Shown here piece after piece: positions 48,443 through 57,530 of a DNA stretch of 64,000 bases (positions within the stretch are counted from its first letter, which is position 1; each line of letters starts with the position of its first letter). Source of the DNA: Mesorhizobium huakuii (GTDB taxonomy: Bacteria > Pseudomonadota > Alphaproteobacteria > Rhizobiales > Rhizobiaceae); assembly GCF_014189455.1 (NCBI RefSeq), contig NZ_CP050297.1, positions 186,001-250,000 of the forward strand, read 5' to 3'. A program made the position numbers and the translations under genes. The notes below the pieces were generated by a model. It saw nothing but the letters and a program-made list of their open reading frames with translations. It did no database searches and was not told the DNA's origin.

Positions 48443-49048
48443 TCACTCCGGGTTGCCATAGCCATAGCGGGTGACGTAGTGGAGTTCGCGCAGTGCGGGG
48501 ATGACGAGGGCGATGTCTTTGTAGGCCTCATGCTCGATGAAGCGCGCGGTCTCGGGCCCCGGCCTGGGCTTGCCGAGGACGGGCCTCCCCTTTTTGTCGA
48601 CGCAGTAGATCAGGATCGGCAGCAGCAGGCCGTGGTTGGGGTTGTCGAGGTCGAGTAGCCGTCTCCAGCTTTTGATGTTGAGATTCATGGCCGCGTAGAA
48701 CCCCTGGCACCACGGCCGGGGGTCGATGCCGCCGCTGGGCTTGGTTGCGAATCGGGGCGCATAATCCTGCGGTCTGTCGAAGAGCGTCTCGTTGATCCGG
48801 TTGTGGATCCTGGCGACGCTGGCAAACACGGCGTGATCGGTTGCAGACCCTTTGGCCAGGACGTCGCGCGGCAACCCCATGAGCGGGCACATCCAGTCTT
48901 GCGGGTCCGGGTAGCGCGGCCCGGTGACCGCCGCCGTTACGAAGCCATCCAGCGCCGACATGGTCCGCACCAGCGGGCGGTTGGTCTTGGCGGCCATCCA
49001 GGCCTCGAGCGCCTCGTCCGACAGCGCCATGTCATCGAGCGCGCTCAT
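48443..49048 (-). CDS. UPF0149-family protein carried by IS66 (intact copy)
   Basis: A 201-residue protein of the UPF0149 (YgfB/YecA-like) family with the hallmark RTMSALDGFVTAAVTGP and DWMCPLMGLP motifs near residues 28-60. A second conserved part, PWCQGFYAAMNLN, is followed by a charged C-terminal region. The ATG at 49048 overlaps the tnpC stop (ATGA), so it is translated with the transposase. Function is not known. Three other copies in the window are frameshifted at the same T or A run. Confidence 0.8.
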   Translation of the reverse strand: MSALDDMALSDEALEAWMAAKTNRPLVRTMSALDGFVTAAVTGPRYPDPQDWMCPLMGLPRDVLAKGSATDHAVFASVARIHNRINETLFDRPQDYAPRFATKPSGGIDPRPWCQGFYAAMNLNIKSWRRLLDLDNPNHGLLLPILIYCVDKKGRPVLGKPRPGPETARFIEHEAYKDIALVIPALRELHYVTRYGYGNPE

Positions 49049-50628
49049 GCCGCCAAGGAGAGCTGCATCTCTTGGCGGCGCACCCAATTCCACGGCATCA
49101 GTTCGTCCCAGCGCGAGGCTGGCCAATCATTCTGGATGCGCTCGGTGACGTCGGCCATGTAGGCTTCGGCATCGACGCCGCAGAGCTTGCAGGTCTCAAT
49201 GATGCTGAGCACGACCGCTGACCGCTCTGCCGCGGCGAAGCTGCCCGAGAAGAGCCAATTGCGCCTGCCGACCGTAAATCCACGAATCGCCCGCTCCGCG
49301 ATCAGGTTGTCGGGCTCGAGCTGGCCATCGTAGAGGAAGCGATTGAACGCGCGCCATCGCCTGGTGCCATAGGCGAAGGCCTTGGCGATATCGGCATGGC
49401 GCGACAAACCCTTGCCCTGGCGCATGAGCTGTCGTCGCAGCGCGCGAACCAGTGGTCGGGTCCGCCTTCGTCGTGCGGCCAATCGCTCGGCGGGCGGGAG
49501 CCCCCGTATCTCTTCCTCGATCCGGTAGATCGCCTGGATACCAGCCATGGCCGTCGTGCTGAGCTCGGTCGGCTGGCTGTCGTGAACGTCGAATATCTTG
49601 CGACGCAGATGGGCCAGGCAGGCTGCTTCTCGAATGGCGCCGCCCTTGTAGAGCTGGTTATAGCCGCTGAATCCGTCGGCTTGGAGGGTGCCGGCAAATC
49701 CGGCGAGTTCGCTCATCACGCTCTCGCCGGCGCGGCCCATGGTGGCGCGATACCAGGCGATCGGCGGCTCCTTCGAACCCGAGTTGCGGTCGTCGGCGAC
49801 ATAAACCCAGAGCGCGCCCTTGTGGGTCTTGCCGGTGCCGGGCGCCAGGATCGGAAGCCGCGTGTCGTCGGTGTGAATCTTGCTGCGGGTACGGCCGATC
49901 TCACGGATGCGATTGTAGATGGGATCGAGCAAAGCGGCGGCGTAGCCGGCGCTGCGCGCAAGCGTGGAACGCTCGATATCGACGCCCTTGGCGGCCATCA
50001 TCTGTACCTGACGGTAGAAGGGCAGATGATAACCCCACTTGGCCATCATGATATGGGCGAGCGCGGCATAGCTGAGCTTACCGCGTGCAATGGCCTTGGC
50101 TGGCGCCGGCGCCTGGATGATTTTATCGCAGGTCCGGCAGCTGTACTTGGGTCGAATGGTCTCCATAACCTGCCAGGCCTGGGCGACCAGATCGAGCATC
50201 TCGTCGCCATCTTCGCCCATGGCGCGCAGATCGCCGCCGCAGCCCGGGCAGCATGCGCAAGACGGCTCGCGAACGACCCGCTTGCGCGGCAGGTTGGGGT
50301 TGAACTTACGCACCGGCAACACCCGGACCTTGTCGGTGTCAGCAACGATGGGCAGCTCGAGATCCGGCACGCTGGCGGCGAAATCGGTCTCGAGATCTTC
50401 GAGTTCGAGCAGCATCTGGCCGAGCTTCTCGGACGAACGGCCGAAGGCCTTGCGGTTGAAGCGATCGATCCGCAGCTGCAGGCGCTGGATGCGAAGTGCG
50501 GCCTCGGCGCGCTCTCTTCGAAGCTGCTCATCGCGTTCGGCGATGGTGATGTCACGGGCAGAAACGGCCGCCTCCAGAAGGGCGATCCGGGCGAAGAAAT
50601 CAGCGGTTGAGGGAGCTTGTTCCGACAC
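49045..50628 (-). CDS. tnpC: IS66 transposase TnpC (element D2)
   Basis: A 527-residue transposase identical to that of D1 (45828-47411), with complete zinc motifs and DDE residues. Confidence 0.94.
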   Translation of the reverse strand: MSEQAPSTADFFARIALLEAAVSARDITIAERDEQLRRERAEAALRIQRLQLRIDRFNRKAFGRSSEKLGQMLLELEDLETDFAASVPDLELPIVADTDKVRVLPVRKFNPNLPRKRVVREPSCACCPGCGGDLRAMGEDGDEMLDLVAQAWQVMETIRPKYSCRTCDKIIQAPAPAKAIARGKLSYAALAHIMMAKWGYHLPFYRQVQMMAAKGVDIERSTLARSAGYAAALLDPIYNRIREIGRTRSKIHTDDTRLPILAPGTGKTHKGALWVYVADDRNSGSKEPPIAWYRATMGRAGESVMSELAGFAGTLQADGFSGYNQLYKGGAIREAACLAHLRRKIFDVHDSQPTELSTTAMAGIQAIYRIEEEIRGLPPAERLAARRRRTRPLVRALRRQLMRQGKGLSRHADIAKAFAYGTRRWRAFNRFLYDGQLEPDNLIAERAIRGFTVGRRNWLFSGSFAAAERSAVVLSIIETCKLCGVDAEAYMADVTERIQNDWPASRWDELMPWNWVRRQEMQLSLAA

Positions 50629-50699
50629 CCAAATTACATACCCGAAAGACCCTCGTTACGGAAGAAGAATCAACACAAAATCAATTAGAAACATCAAAA

Positions 50700-51050
50700 T
50701 CAGCCAGCCAAACGCGGTCGATAAATCTTGCTCGGTCGGCGCCAATCGATCCCGTCCAAAAGCAGCGAAAGCTGCGCCTTGGTGAGCGACACGGCGACCT
50801 GATCCCTGGTAGTTGGCCAGGCAAAACAACCATCGGTAAGCCGCTTGGTGAACAGACAGAACCCCTGGTCGTCATGCGCCAGAATCTTGATGATATGACC
50901 CTTGCGTCCACGGAAGCAGAAGATCGCGCCGGTGTGCGGGTTGAGCGCGAGCACCTGCTGCACCATCCGCGCCAGGCTGTTGATCCCGCGGCGCATGTCG
51001 GTCGCGCCGCAGCACAGATAAATCCGGTCGGTCGGCACCACCGTGATCAC
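50700..51050 (-). CDS. tnpB: IS66 accessory protein TnpB (element D2)
   Basis: A 116-residue Orf2 protein, identical to that of D1, with a GTG start overlapping the tnpA stop. Confidence 0.9.
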   Translation of the reverse strand: MITVVPTDRIYLCCGATDMRRGINSLARMVQQVLALNPHTGAIFCFRGRKGHIIKILAHDDQGFCLFTKRLTDGCFAWPTTRDQVAVSLTKAQLSLLLDGIDWRRPSKIYRPRLAG

Positions 51051-51484
51051 CTGGTCACCTCCGCCAGAACGATGCGCAGTGCTGTCGGATCGACGATCCC
51101 GTCGATCCGCAATCGCGTGCCGCTCGGAAAGGCCACGACGATCCTGCCGGCCGGGTCCGGGCAATCGGCGACCGGACGCTCGACCTCGGGCAGATCGTTC
51201 ACTTCGATCCGTGCGAAAGTTGCCATCGCCTGATCGGTATCGAGCTCGCCGCCGGCCATCTGCTTGCGCCAGGCATAGAGCTGGGATGGAGCTACGCCGA
51301 ACGCTTCCGCGACCTCCGTCACCGACGACCCCGCCGCGCTCGCCAGGTCGACCAACGCGCGCTTCTCGGTGCAACTCCATAGCCTCCGTTGCCGCGAGCG
51401 CCCGGGCATCGTTGCACGATCTTCGGCCGCCGCGGCACCGCTTAACTCGGCGACCAGATCGCCCCTTGCATGTTCCAATGTCAT
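51047..51484 (-). CDS. tnpA: IS66 accessory protein TnpA (element D2)
   Basis: A 145-residue Orf1 protein, identical to that of D1. Confidence 0.9.
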   Translation of the reverse strand: MTLEHARGDLVAELSGAAAAEDRATMPGRSRQRRLWSCTEKRALVDLASAAGSSVTEVAEAFGVAPSQLYAWRKQMAGGELDTDQAMATFARIEVNDLPEVERPVADCPDPAGRIVVAFPSGTRLRIDGIVDPTALRIVLAEVTR

Positions 51485-51554
51485 GGCCCGAAAACTCCAT
51501 GTTCATCGGCCTATTGCAAGGTGCCTTCGCGCACCGCTTACGCTAGGCGCTTAC

Positions 51555-51598
51555 TTCGCAACATCCAATCCTACGAAAACTTCGCTATATTCTTCCAT
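51555..51598 (-). pseudogene. IS110-family transposase, 5' end of the split copy
   Basis: ATG to GLDVA of the IS110 transposase, ending in the duplication GTTGCGAA where IS66 element B begins. An AGGAGG ribosome site precedes the ATG. The rest of the gene is at 32299-33381, more than 18 kb away and inverted. Confidence 0.92.
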
Positions 51599-52415
51599 GG
51601 TTCGTCCTCCTGGCATGAGGATAGGCTCGACGAGCAACCCTCGTTTCAACACTGCCAGTGTAGGGCGAACCACCTCACAGCCGGCAACCAGAAAGGACAT
51701 AAGGTCTTACTCAAAATTCAACGGTGACGACATACTTCGTGCGAGCGCGCCCACAAATCCTCTTGCTCCCCCGAACTTTGCGCGCCGCCAGCCAAGGCCA
51801 TCGCCATAAACGCTGCACCTCAGCATCAATGACCCAATGGCGCCGACTCTCGCGTCGCCATCATCCCGCGTCGCGACGACGGGCGACCGCCCAAGAGCGA
51901 TCAGCGAGCCCGCTCCGGCGCCTCGGGCATACTGCCGAGCCCAAAACCCCATGGCCCCGCCAGGATTCCGCAGTTCAGTTCAATCAGGCTTCAATGTAGT
52001 CGCGACCCGCGCGCGCCCGCGCAATGGCGCCCGCGACTACACGGAGCCCTCCAGTTCACAGGCACGCAACGAAGCTAGCGCGAGAGTCACGTCACGGGCG
52101 AGCTCTCCGAGAATCGAGTTTTGTAAAACGATCGGGCTTTTCAACCCGGCCCAGGACGGTCTACGCAAACGATGCAATCGGGCGCGACTGCTAGGATAGG
52201 ATGGGAGCAAGCAGCTATCGAAGGCTTGCCCTCCAGTTCATCGACTGACTGACGACGGCGGAGCCAGATCTTCGATAGGAGAGAACCTAGAATCTCGATC
52301 CAAGAGCTATCTGGATCTGAGTGACCAGCCGCAACGTCAATCCAGGAGAACGCGCCACCCATGACGGCGTGAGGCGCATTCTTCACCCGATTTTCTTCCG
52401 TGCCGCTGCTCATAG
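51599..52415. other. Non-coding stretch between IS110 and the catabolic locus
   Basis: The first 100 bp or so are the leader of the IS110 element (AGGAGG ribosome site at about 51604-51609). Beyond that I see only short open frames of 60 to 120 codons on both strands with no recognisable family, and no clear promoter or terminator. It may contain decayed coding DNA. Confidence 0.5.
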
Positions 52416-52892
52416 TCAAATTGTGCCAGCGACGCCGGCCTCCTTGTGGAACTTCAATAACCGGTCACGTATTGGCTGCGGAATTGTGACCGAGGATCCG
52501 GCTTCCGCCTCGACGAATACCTCGATGGTTTCATAGACAGCGAAAAGTCTTTCACTCTTCTGGTCCACCATAGAGAATTGGAGCGTGACGCTCTTATTGC
52601 CAATCTTTTGAACGCTGCCAACGATTGAGAAGCAGTCGCCCTTTTTAAGCTCGGCTTTGAACTCCGTGGAAGCTCGAAGTGTCACAGAATGAACGCCGAA
52701 CTCATCGATCATCTTCTGCTGGTTCAGCTGCAACTGATGCCAAAACAGGAAGGAAGCGTCATCGAAGAAGGGCGCATAGCCGCGAACATTCATGTGACCT
52801 AACTGGTCCAAATGCCATGGATGCACTACACCGGCGGTCAAGTTGGGTTGCCAAAGCAGATCTGCGTCTTGAGTGTTCAATCGGAACTCCAT
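52416..52892 (-). CDS. Hotdog-fold acyl-CoA thioesterase
   Basis: A 158-residue 4HBT-type protein from the ATG at 52892; a TTG eight codons upstream is less likely. The hotdog-fold core shows VVHPWHLDQLGHMNVRGYAP, with the Asp-x-x-Gly-His-x-Asn pattern of the family. It is followed by the strand-rich region FKAELKKGDCFSIVGSV. It is the last gene of the catabolic locus, about 30 bp after livF. Given the beta-keto acid cleavage enzyme in the same cluster, it probably hydrolyses the CoA ester released by that enzyme, as betainyl-CoA thioesterase does in carnitine breakdown. The substrate is inferred. Confidence 0.8.
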   Translation of the reverse strand: MEFRLNTQDADLLWQPNLTAGVVHPWHLDQLGHMNVRGYAPFFDDASFLFWHQLQLNQQKMIDEFGVHSVTLRASTEFKAELKKGDCFSIVGSVQKIGNKSVTLQFSMVDQKSERLFAVYETIEVFVEAEAGSSVTIPQPIRDRLLKFHKEAGVAGTI

Positions 52893-52921
52893 GCGGTTTT
52901 GGACGACCGCCAGCAATGGTG

Positions 52922-53626
52922 CTAGCCGAGATACGCTGCGATGACTGCCGGATCGTCTCTGACGGTTGCCGCTGGTCCTGAGAGGGCAACCCTGCCCTGC
53001 TCGACCACGAACGCGTGTTGCGCGTATTCCAACGCGAGCATCGCGTTCTGCTCCACAATTAAGACGCCGATCCCGTGTTCAAGCGAGTAGTCCCTTATCG
53101 CCAAGATGAGCTGCTCTTCGACCATGGGCGCAAGGCCAATCGATGGCTCGTCCAACAGGAGCAACTTCGGTAACGACATCAGCGCCCGGCCAAACGCTAG
53201 CATTTGCTGCTCGCCGCCACTCAACTGGCCAGCCTTCTGGTTCTGTCGGTTCGCTAGCACTGGAAATAGTTCGTATATCCGCCCCAGCGTCGTTCGCCTC
53301 GTAGCGGGGTCCGGTCGTACTGTCGCTCCAAGCAACAGATTCTCAAGCACCGAAAGACGCGGAAAAAGTTCTCGGCCCTCGGGTACCAAGGAAATGCCGC
53401 GGCGCACGATTTCATCCGGAGCAAGACTATCTATCCGCTCCCCATCCAGCCGGATCTCACCTGATACAGGTTTTATCAAGCCGCAGATGGTGTTCATTAG
53501 GCTGGTCTTGCCAGCACCATTGCTGCCCACAACAGCGGTGACGTCCCCAATTTGAGCCGAGAAGCTCAGCTCATCCAGCGCGCGCACGCCGCCATACTCG
53601 ACCACGATATTTTGCGCTTCAAGCAT
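52922..53626 (-). CDS. livF: Branched-chain-amino-acid-type ABC transporter ATPase LivF
   Basis: A 234-residue ABC ATPase with Walker A (GSNGAGKTS, about residue 37), the signature LSGGEQQMLAF, Walker B (LLLLDEPSIGL) and the switch His region (IVEQNA). It overlaps livG by eight bases. With LivG, LivM, LivH and the binding protein it forms a HAAT-family importer; the substrate is probably the compound degraded by this cluster. Confidence 0.92.
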   Translation of the reverse strand: MLEAQNIVVEYGGVRALDELSFSAQIGDVTAVVGSNGAGKTSLMNTICGLIKPVSGEIRLDGERIDSLAPDEIVRRGISLVPEGRELFPRLSVLENLLLGATVRPDPATRRTTLGRIYELFPVLANRQNQKAGQLSGGEQQMLAFGRALMSLPKLLLLDEPSIGLAPMVEEQLILAIRDYSLEHGIGVLIVEQNAMLALEYAQHAFVVEQGRVALSGPAATVRDDPAVIAAYLG

Positions 53627-54377
53627 CGCGATCCCTCTTCTGACCCAAGTAGGCCTTGATCACGTCCGGGTGCCTTCCGATTTCGGCCGGTGTACCTTCT
53701 GCAATGACTTGGCCGAAGTTCAGCACTGTAATTCGGTCGCACAAACGCATGACGGACCTCATGTCATGCTCGACCAGCAGAATGGAAACGTCGTCGGCCC
53801 TGAGCTTCTCGATTCTGTTTGCAACTTCCGCTTTTTCCGTCGCGTTCAGCCCAGCCAGCGGCTCGTCCAAAAGCATGATCTTGGGCCTGGCTGCCAACGC
53901 TGTCGCGATGCTGAGGATCCGTCGCAGACCGCCAGGAAGATTGCCCGCGAGTTCGTTGGCGCGATGTGCCAACCCCATTCGTTCCAAAGCAACTAACGCG
54001 GCTTGATTGACTTCGGCCTGATCGCCCGCTGGGATCCAACGGGCCGGACTCCACGGCGATCCACTGGCGGCACGGACTCCGAGAGCGACCGCGTCTAGGA
54101 GGGTACCTGACGTGAATACCCTGGTCAGTTGGAAGGTTCGGATGAGGCCGAGCCGCGCGATTCGGTGCGGCTCCTTGCCTTCGATTCGCTGCCCCTCGAG
54201 CTCGATTTTTCCAGCGGAAAGCTTAAGACTGCCGCTGATTAGGTTCATCGTCGTCGACTTGCCCGATCCGTTTGGGCCGATAAGACCGCGGATTTGGTTC
54301 TTCGTTACCGAAAGTGTGACCCCGTCAACTGCCTTGAGGCGTCCGAAGGCACGGCTGATTTCCCTTACCTCAAGCAT
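53619..54377 (-). CDS. livG: Branched-chain-amino-acid-type ABC transporter ATPase LivG
   Basis: A 252-residue ABC ATPase: Walker A GPNGSGKST, a signature region in the variant form NLPGGLRRILSIA, Walker B IMLLDEPLAGL and switch region LLVEHDM. The C-terminal EIGRHPDVIKAYLG tail is typical of LivG. It overlaps livM and livF by eight bases each. Confidence 0.92.
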   Translation of the reverse strand: MLEVREISRAFGRLKAVDGVTLSVTKNQIRGLIGPNGSGKSTTMNLISGSLKLSAGKIELEGQRIEGKEPHRIARLGLIRTFQLTRVFTSGTLLDAVALGVRAASGSPWSPARWIPAGDQAEVNQAALVALERMGLAHRANELAGNLPGGLRRILSIATALAARPKIMLLDEPLAGLNATEKAEVANRIEKLRADDVSILLVEHDMRSVMRLCDRITVLNFGQVIAEGTPAEIGRHPDVIKAYLGQKRDRDA

Positions 54378-55305
54378 TTGTCACCTTACGAAGCCTGAAG
54401 CCTCCGCCGGTGCGCTGGCTGAAAATGACGGCGGCGATGACGAGCATGCCCCAGATCATTGGCACGAACTCAGGCACAAACCGGAATATCTCTTCAATCA
54501 GGGTTAGAAAGAGCAAACCGAGCAGCGGCCCTGAAAATCGGGCGGTGCCACCAATCACACACGCGGCCACAATCTTGAACATCAGCATGGCGTTGATGTC
54601 GGAGGGAGACATGATGCCGTTGTAGGACGCAAAAAGCCCACCAGCGATGCCAGCCCCAAACGAGCCGAGAATGAAGGCGAGTGCACGAAGCGCCCAGGCG
54701 TCTATACCGAGCGAAGACGACAGGGCTTCGTCCTCACCAACGGCCTTGATCTTTTTGCCAGTGTCGGACGCGTCCAGAGCTGCGTAGAACAGGCCCAGCA
54801 ATACAAGGATGACCGCGACAAGGCACAGAAACTGAAACGCTGATGACGGATCTGGCAGGACTCCAGGGCGGGCTATGAAAGCAATTCCCGCTGTACCGCC
54901 GGTCACTTCCTTGATTTGGATGTAGCACTGGCGCAACGCTTCGCCCGCAGCGAACGTCGATAAGAAGAAGTAGTACTGGCGGGTGCGAAGAACAGGCCAA
55001 GACAATATTGCGGCGAAGAACGCAGCAAAGACCCCGCCAAGCGCCACCGCTCCGAGGACTGGAATTTCAAAAGGCGCTTTGGAGAAGATAGCTACTGAGT
55101 AGCCCCCTATGCCCATGAGGGCGACGTGGGCGAACGACCAGCCACCCATCGTGGTGATAGTCCGATAGGACAAGACCAGAATTGAGACCATGCCGAAGAT
55201 GACCAAGACTGCCAGAATGTATGGGGTGCCGACGAGCCCGCCGACGACAAGTGCAAGCCCAACAACGATGATGGTTGCGATGTCCCGATGCAGAGCGCCC
55301 ATCAT
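54370..55305 (-). CDS. livM: Branched-chain-amino-acid-type ABC permease LivM
   Basis: A 311-residue permease with eight to ten hydrophobic segments and the LivM-family cytoplasmic loop (AVGEDEALSSSLGIDAWALR), which contacts the ATPases. Overlaps livH by four bases. Confidence 0.92.
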   Translation of the reverse strand: MMGALHRDIATIIVVGLALVVGGLVGTPYILAVLVIFGMVSILVLSYRTITTMGGWSFAHVALMGIGGYSVAIFSKAPFEIPVLGAVALGGVFAAFFAAILSWPVLRTRQYYFFLSTFAAGEALRQCYIQIKEVTGGTAGIAFIARPGVLPDPSSAFQFLCLVAVILVLLGLFYAALDASDTGKKIKAVGEDEALSSSLGIDAWALRALAFILGSFGAGIAGGLFASYNGIMSPSDINAMLMFKIVAACVIGGTARFSGPLLGLLFLTLIEEIFRFVPEFVPMIWGMLVIAAVIFSQRTGGGFRLRKVTNA

Positions 55306-56165
55306 TCTTTTTCCCCGAATAGACCGGAGGGTTTTACGCTAAGAACGAACAGCATGATGGCCGCACTCGTCAGAGCAAGAAAGCGCCCGCCGCCGAACTG
55401 CGACATAAGTGTATCAAGCACCCCAAAGATTGCCGCCGCCGCCACCGCTCCCCAGACATTGCCGATCCCGCCCACAATTATGATGATGAACGCTTTCCAG
55501 AGAGCAGGACCACCCATGTAGGGCGATATCTGGCTTATCGGTCCCATCGCTGCCCCGCAGATGCCTGCGATCCCCGATCCGATAATCAGCGTCAGATTGC
55601 CAACATTCCGCGTCTTAATGCCCTGCAGCAATGCGCCTCGAGGATTCTGAGCGACCGCGCGGATGCGACGACCTGACTCAGTTCTCATGAGGTAGATCCA
55701 TAAACCTATTGAAAGGGCGGCCGCGGCTACAATGACCATTACCCGCGAGGCTGGGAGGATTGCCCCTCCCACGCTCACGACGCCGCGCAGTGGGGGCGAG
55801 ATGGAGAGGCCAACCGGACCGAATATCTGGACGACAATCGTCTGCAGAACGTACGAGAGCGCGAGCGTCGCAATGAAAATCGCAAGCGGCTTGTCAGCCA
55901 ATGGAACGACCACCGTCCTGTAAAGCACGGCACCTAGCAGCCCGGTTACCCCTGCTGCCACGATTGCGCCGACGAGCCAGGCGCTTGGTCCTCCGATTTG
56001 GGGTGCAAGCGTGGCGACGCACAAATACGTCGCGTAGGCGCCGATCATGAAGAACTCGCCGTGAGCGAAGTTGATGATCCGCATCACTCCGAACACCAAT
56101 GCCAGGCCCAGGGCGAAGCAAAGGTAGAACGACGTGAGCGAGAGACAATTCAGGACGATTTGCAT
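55302..56165 (-). CDS. livH: Branched-chain-amino-acid-type ABC permease LivH
   Basis: A 287-residue permease starting at the ATG at 56165 (the open frame extends 54 codons upstream without likeness). Family motifs RIINFAHGEFFMIGAY near the N-terminus and RAVAQNPRGALLQGI in the loop are clear. It overlaps livM. Confidence 0.92.
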   Translation of the reverse strand: MQIVLNCLSLTSFYLCFALGLALVFGVMRIINFAHGEFFMIGAYATYLCVATLAPQIGGPSAWLVGAIVAAGVTGLLGAVLYRTVVVPLADKPLAIFIATLALSYVLQTIVVQIFGPVGLSISPPLRGVVSVGGAILPASRVMVIVAAAALSIGLWIYLMRTESGRRIRAVAQNPRGALLQGIKTRNVGNLTLIIGSGIAGICGAAMGPISQISPYMGGPALWKAFIIIIVGGIGNVWGAVAAAAIFGVLDTLMSQFGGGRFLALTSAAIMLFVLSVKPSGLFGEKE

Positions 56166-56232
56166 GAGCGTCGACCACCTCTGCGGCGTAGAAGTGGTCG
56201 CATCAGCGCGACCACTTCGCTTGCTGGGGTTT

Positions 56233-57495
56233 CTACTTGTTGGCCGGAACCTGACCGCCCTGTGCGAGGACCGGGAGCGCCGCGTCCTTGTTCGCGTTCC
56301 ACCATTTGGCAACGTCGACGACCGCATCCACTTTCACGCCACCTTTGTCGTCAGTCACGTAGACTGGTAGCGGCGTGAGCAGCCAATTGTTGGCACCATA
56401 CATTTCTGCACCACCCCAGCGAGACTTGCCGAACAGAGGCTGGTCAACCGTATCGGTCGCGAACAGCGCCTGTCTGACTGCATCTCCAGTGGGAGCAGAT
56501 GCCTTCTGAATGCCCGCTTCCACCGTAGTCATTGCCGCGTAGGCCACAGAGGCCAGCACTGACCATTCTTTCTGACCGTACCTTTCGACATACGACTTGT
56601 AGAAATTCGAGACGCGAGGGCTGAAGCTCGGCTCAGAGGCATCAACCACGTATGCGCTGAAAACGCGACCCGCGAGCTGGGCGGCAGGAACACGCTCGGT
56701 AACCAAGCCCATTGTCCAACCCTCGCTACCATAGAGCCCCTTGTATCCAAGCTGCTCCATCGCTTCGATAAACAGCGCCTGCTGTCCCGGCGTGAACCCG
56801 AGTTCGACGATCAGGTCTGGGCTGGACGCAAAAATCGGCGTTGCAAGCCCGAGCATGTCGGATGTCGCTGCTGGATCATATGGCTGGGAGTAGACGATCT
56901 CGACGCGCTTCGCGTAGGGAGTGATACCTGCCTTGTAATAGGCTAGCGCAGCCTGGCCGAACGAATGATCCGCCGTCACGATGGCGACTTTCTTGATGTC
57001 GGGCCGGGTCTCAAGAAGGTGGCTGACCAACAACATATACGAGGCCGGCGAACCAGTCACCGACCCGATCAGGAAGGGATACTTGGCATTGAGATAGCCA
57101 GCACCGTAACTTGTCGTCAGAACCTTGTTTTCCGTCGCGATCTGCGCAACGGCTTGCCGAGAAGCCGGCGTAAAGGTTTGCAGAATGAAGTTGACCTTAT
57201 CGTCCAGGATTGCGCGCCGGAAGGCAGTCAGTTCATCGCCGGCCGTGTAGCAGTTATTGTCGTACGCAGTTACCTTGATCTGGTGTTTCTTACCTGTTGA
57301 GTCAGCAATGCCGCCATTTGCGTTGAATTCTTCGGCCCAGATCTGCACTCCGCGGGTGATCGGCACGCCCCATTGAGCGCATTCACCGGCCTGAGGCTGG
57401 ACGACGCCGACATTGATGGTTTCTTGTGCAGTCGCGTATCCCGTGAGCCCGCAAGCGAAAACGCCAGCGACAATTACGTTTGTCATCAAGTTCAT
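56233..57495 (-). CDS. Periplasmic substrate-binding protein of the Liv-type importer
   Basis: A 420-residue type I periplasmic binding protein (Peripla_BP_6 kind). The signal peptide spans about residues 1-23 (ending in ATAQ), and the first lobe begins INVGVVQPQAGECAQWG. The ATG at 57495 follows an AGGGAGAA ribosome site and replaces a longer frame from 57558. First gene of the transporter part, 68 bp upstream of livH. The ligand cannot be read from sequence; the gene context points to an amide, lactam or hydroxy acid. Confidence 0.88.
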   Translation of the reverse strand: MNLMTNVIVAGVFACGLTGYATAQETINVGVVQPQAGECAQWGVPITRGVQIWAEEFNANGGIADSTGKKHQIKVTAYDNNCYTAGDELTAFRRAILDDKVNFILQTFTPASRQAVAQIATENKVLTTSYGAGYLNAKYPFLIGSVTGSPASYMLLVSHLLETRPDIKKVAIVTADHSFGQAALAYYKAGITPYAKRVEIVYSQPYDPAATSDMLGLATPIFASSPDLIVELGFTPGQQALFIEAMEQLGYKGLYGSEGWTMGLVTERVPAAQLAGRVFSAYVVDASEPSFSPRVSNFYKSYVERYGQKEWSVLASVAYAAMTTVEAGIQKASAPTGDAVRQALFATDTVDQPLFGKSRWGGAEMYGANNWLLTPLPVYVTDDKGGVKVDAVVDVAKWWNANKDAALPVLAQGGQVPANK

Positions 57496-57530
57496 TTTAT
57501 TCTCCCTAGTTTTGGATTCCCCAAGATGAG

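Larger units (their letters stand above)
48358..51541 (-). mobile_element. IS66-family element D2
   Basis: A 3184-bp copy of D1 in the same orientation. It is flanked by the 8-bp duplication GCTAGGCG (48350-48357 and 51542-51549) and inserted 13 bp inside the end of element B copy 2. Only 33 bp of element B separate it from D1. All four of its genes are intact, so it is the best candidate for an active member. Confidence 0.95.
39434..51554 (+). mobile_element. IS66-family element B, copy 2, interrupted by three other IS66 elements
   Basis: Same element as 29745-32298 in inverted orientation. Its pieces are 39434-41755, 44932-45141, 48325-48357 and 51542-51554, separated by elements C', D1 and D2. 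The left flank is GAGATTAC (in the group II intron) and the right flank TTCGCAAC (in IS110), so the two outer ends come from different insertion events. Confidence 0.92.
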
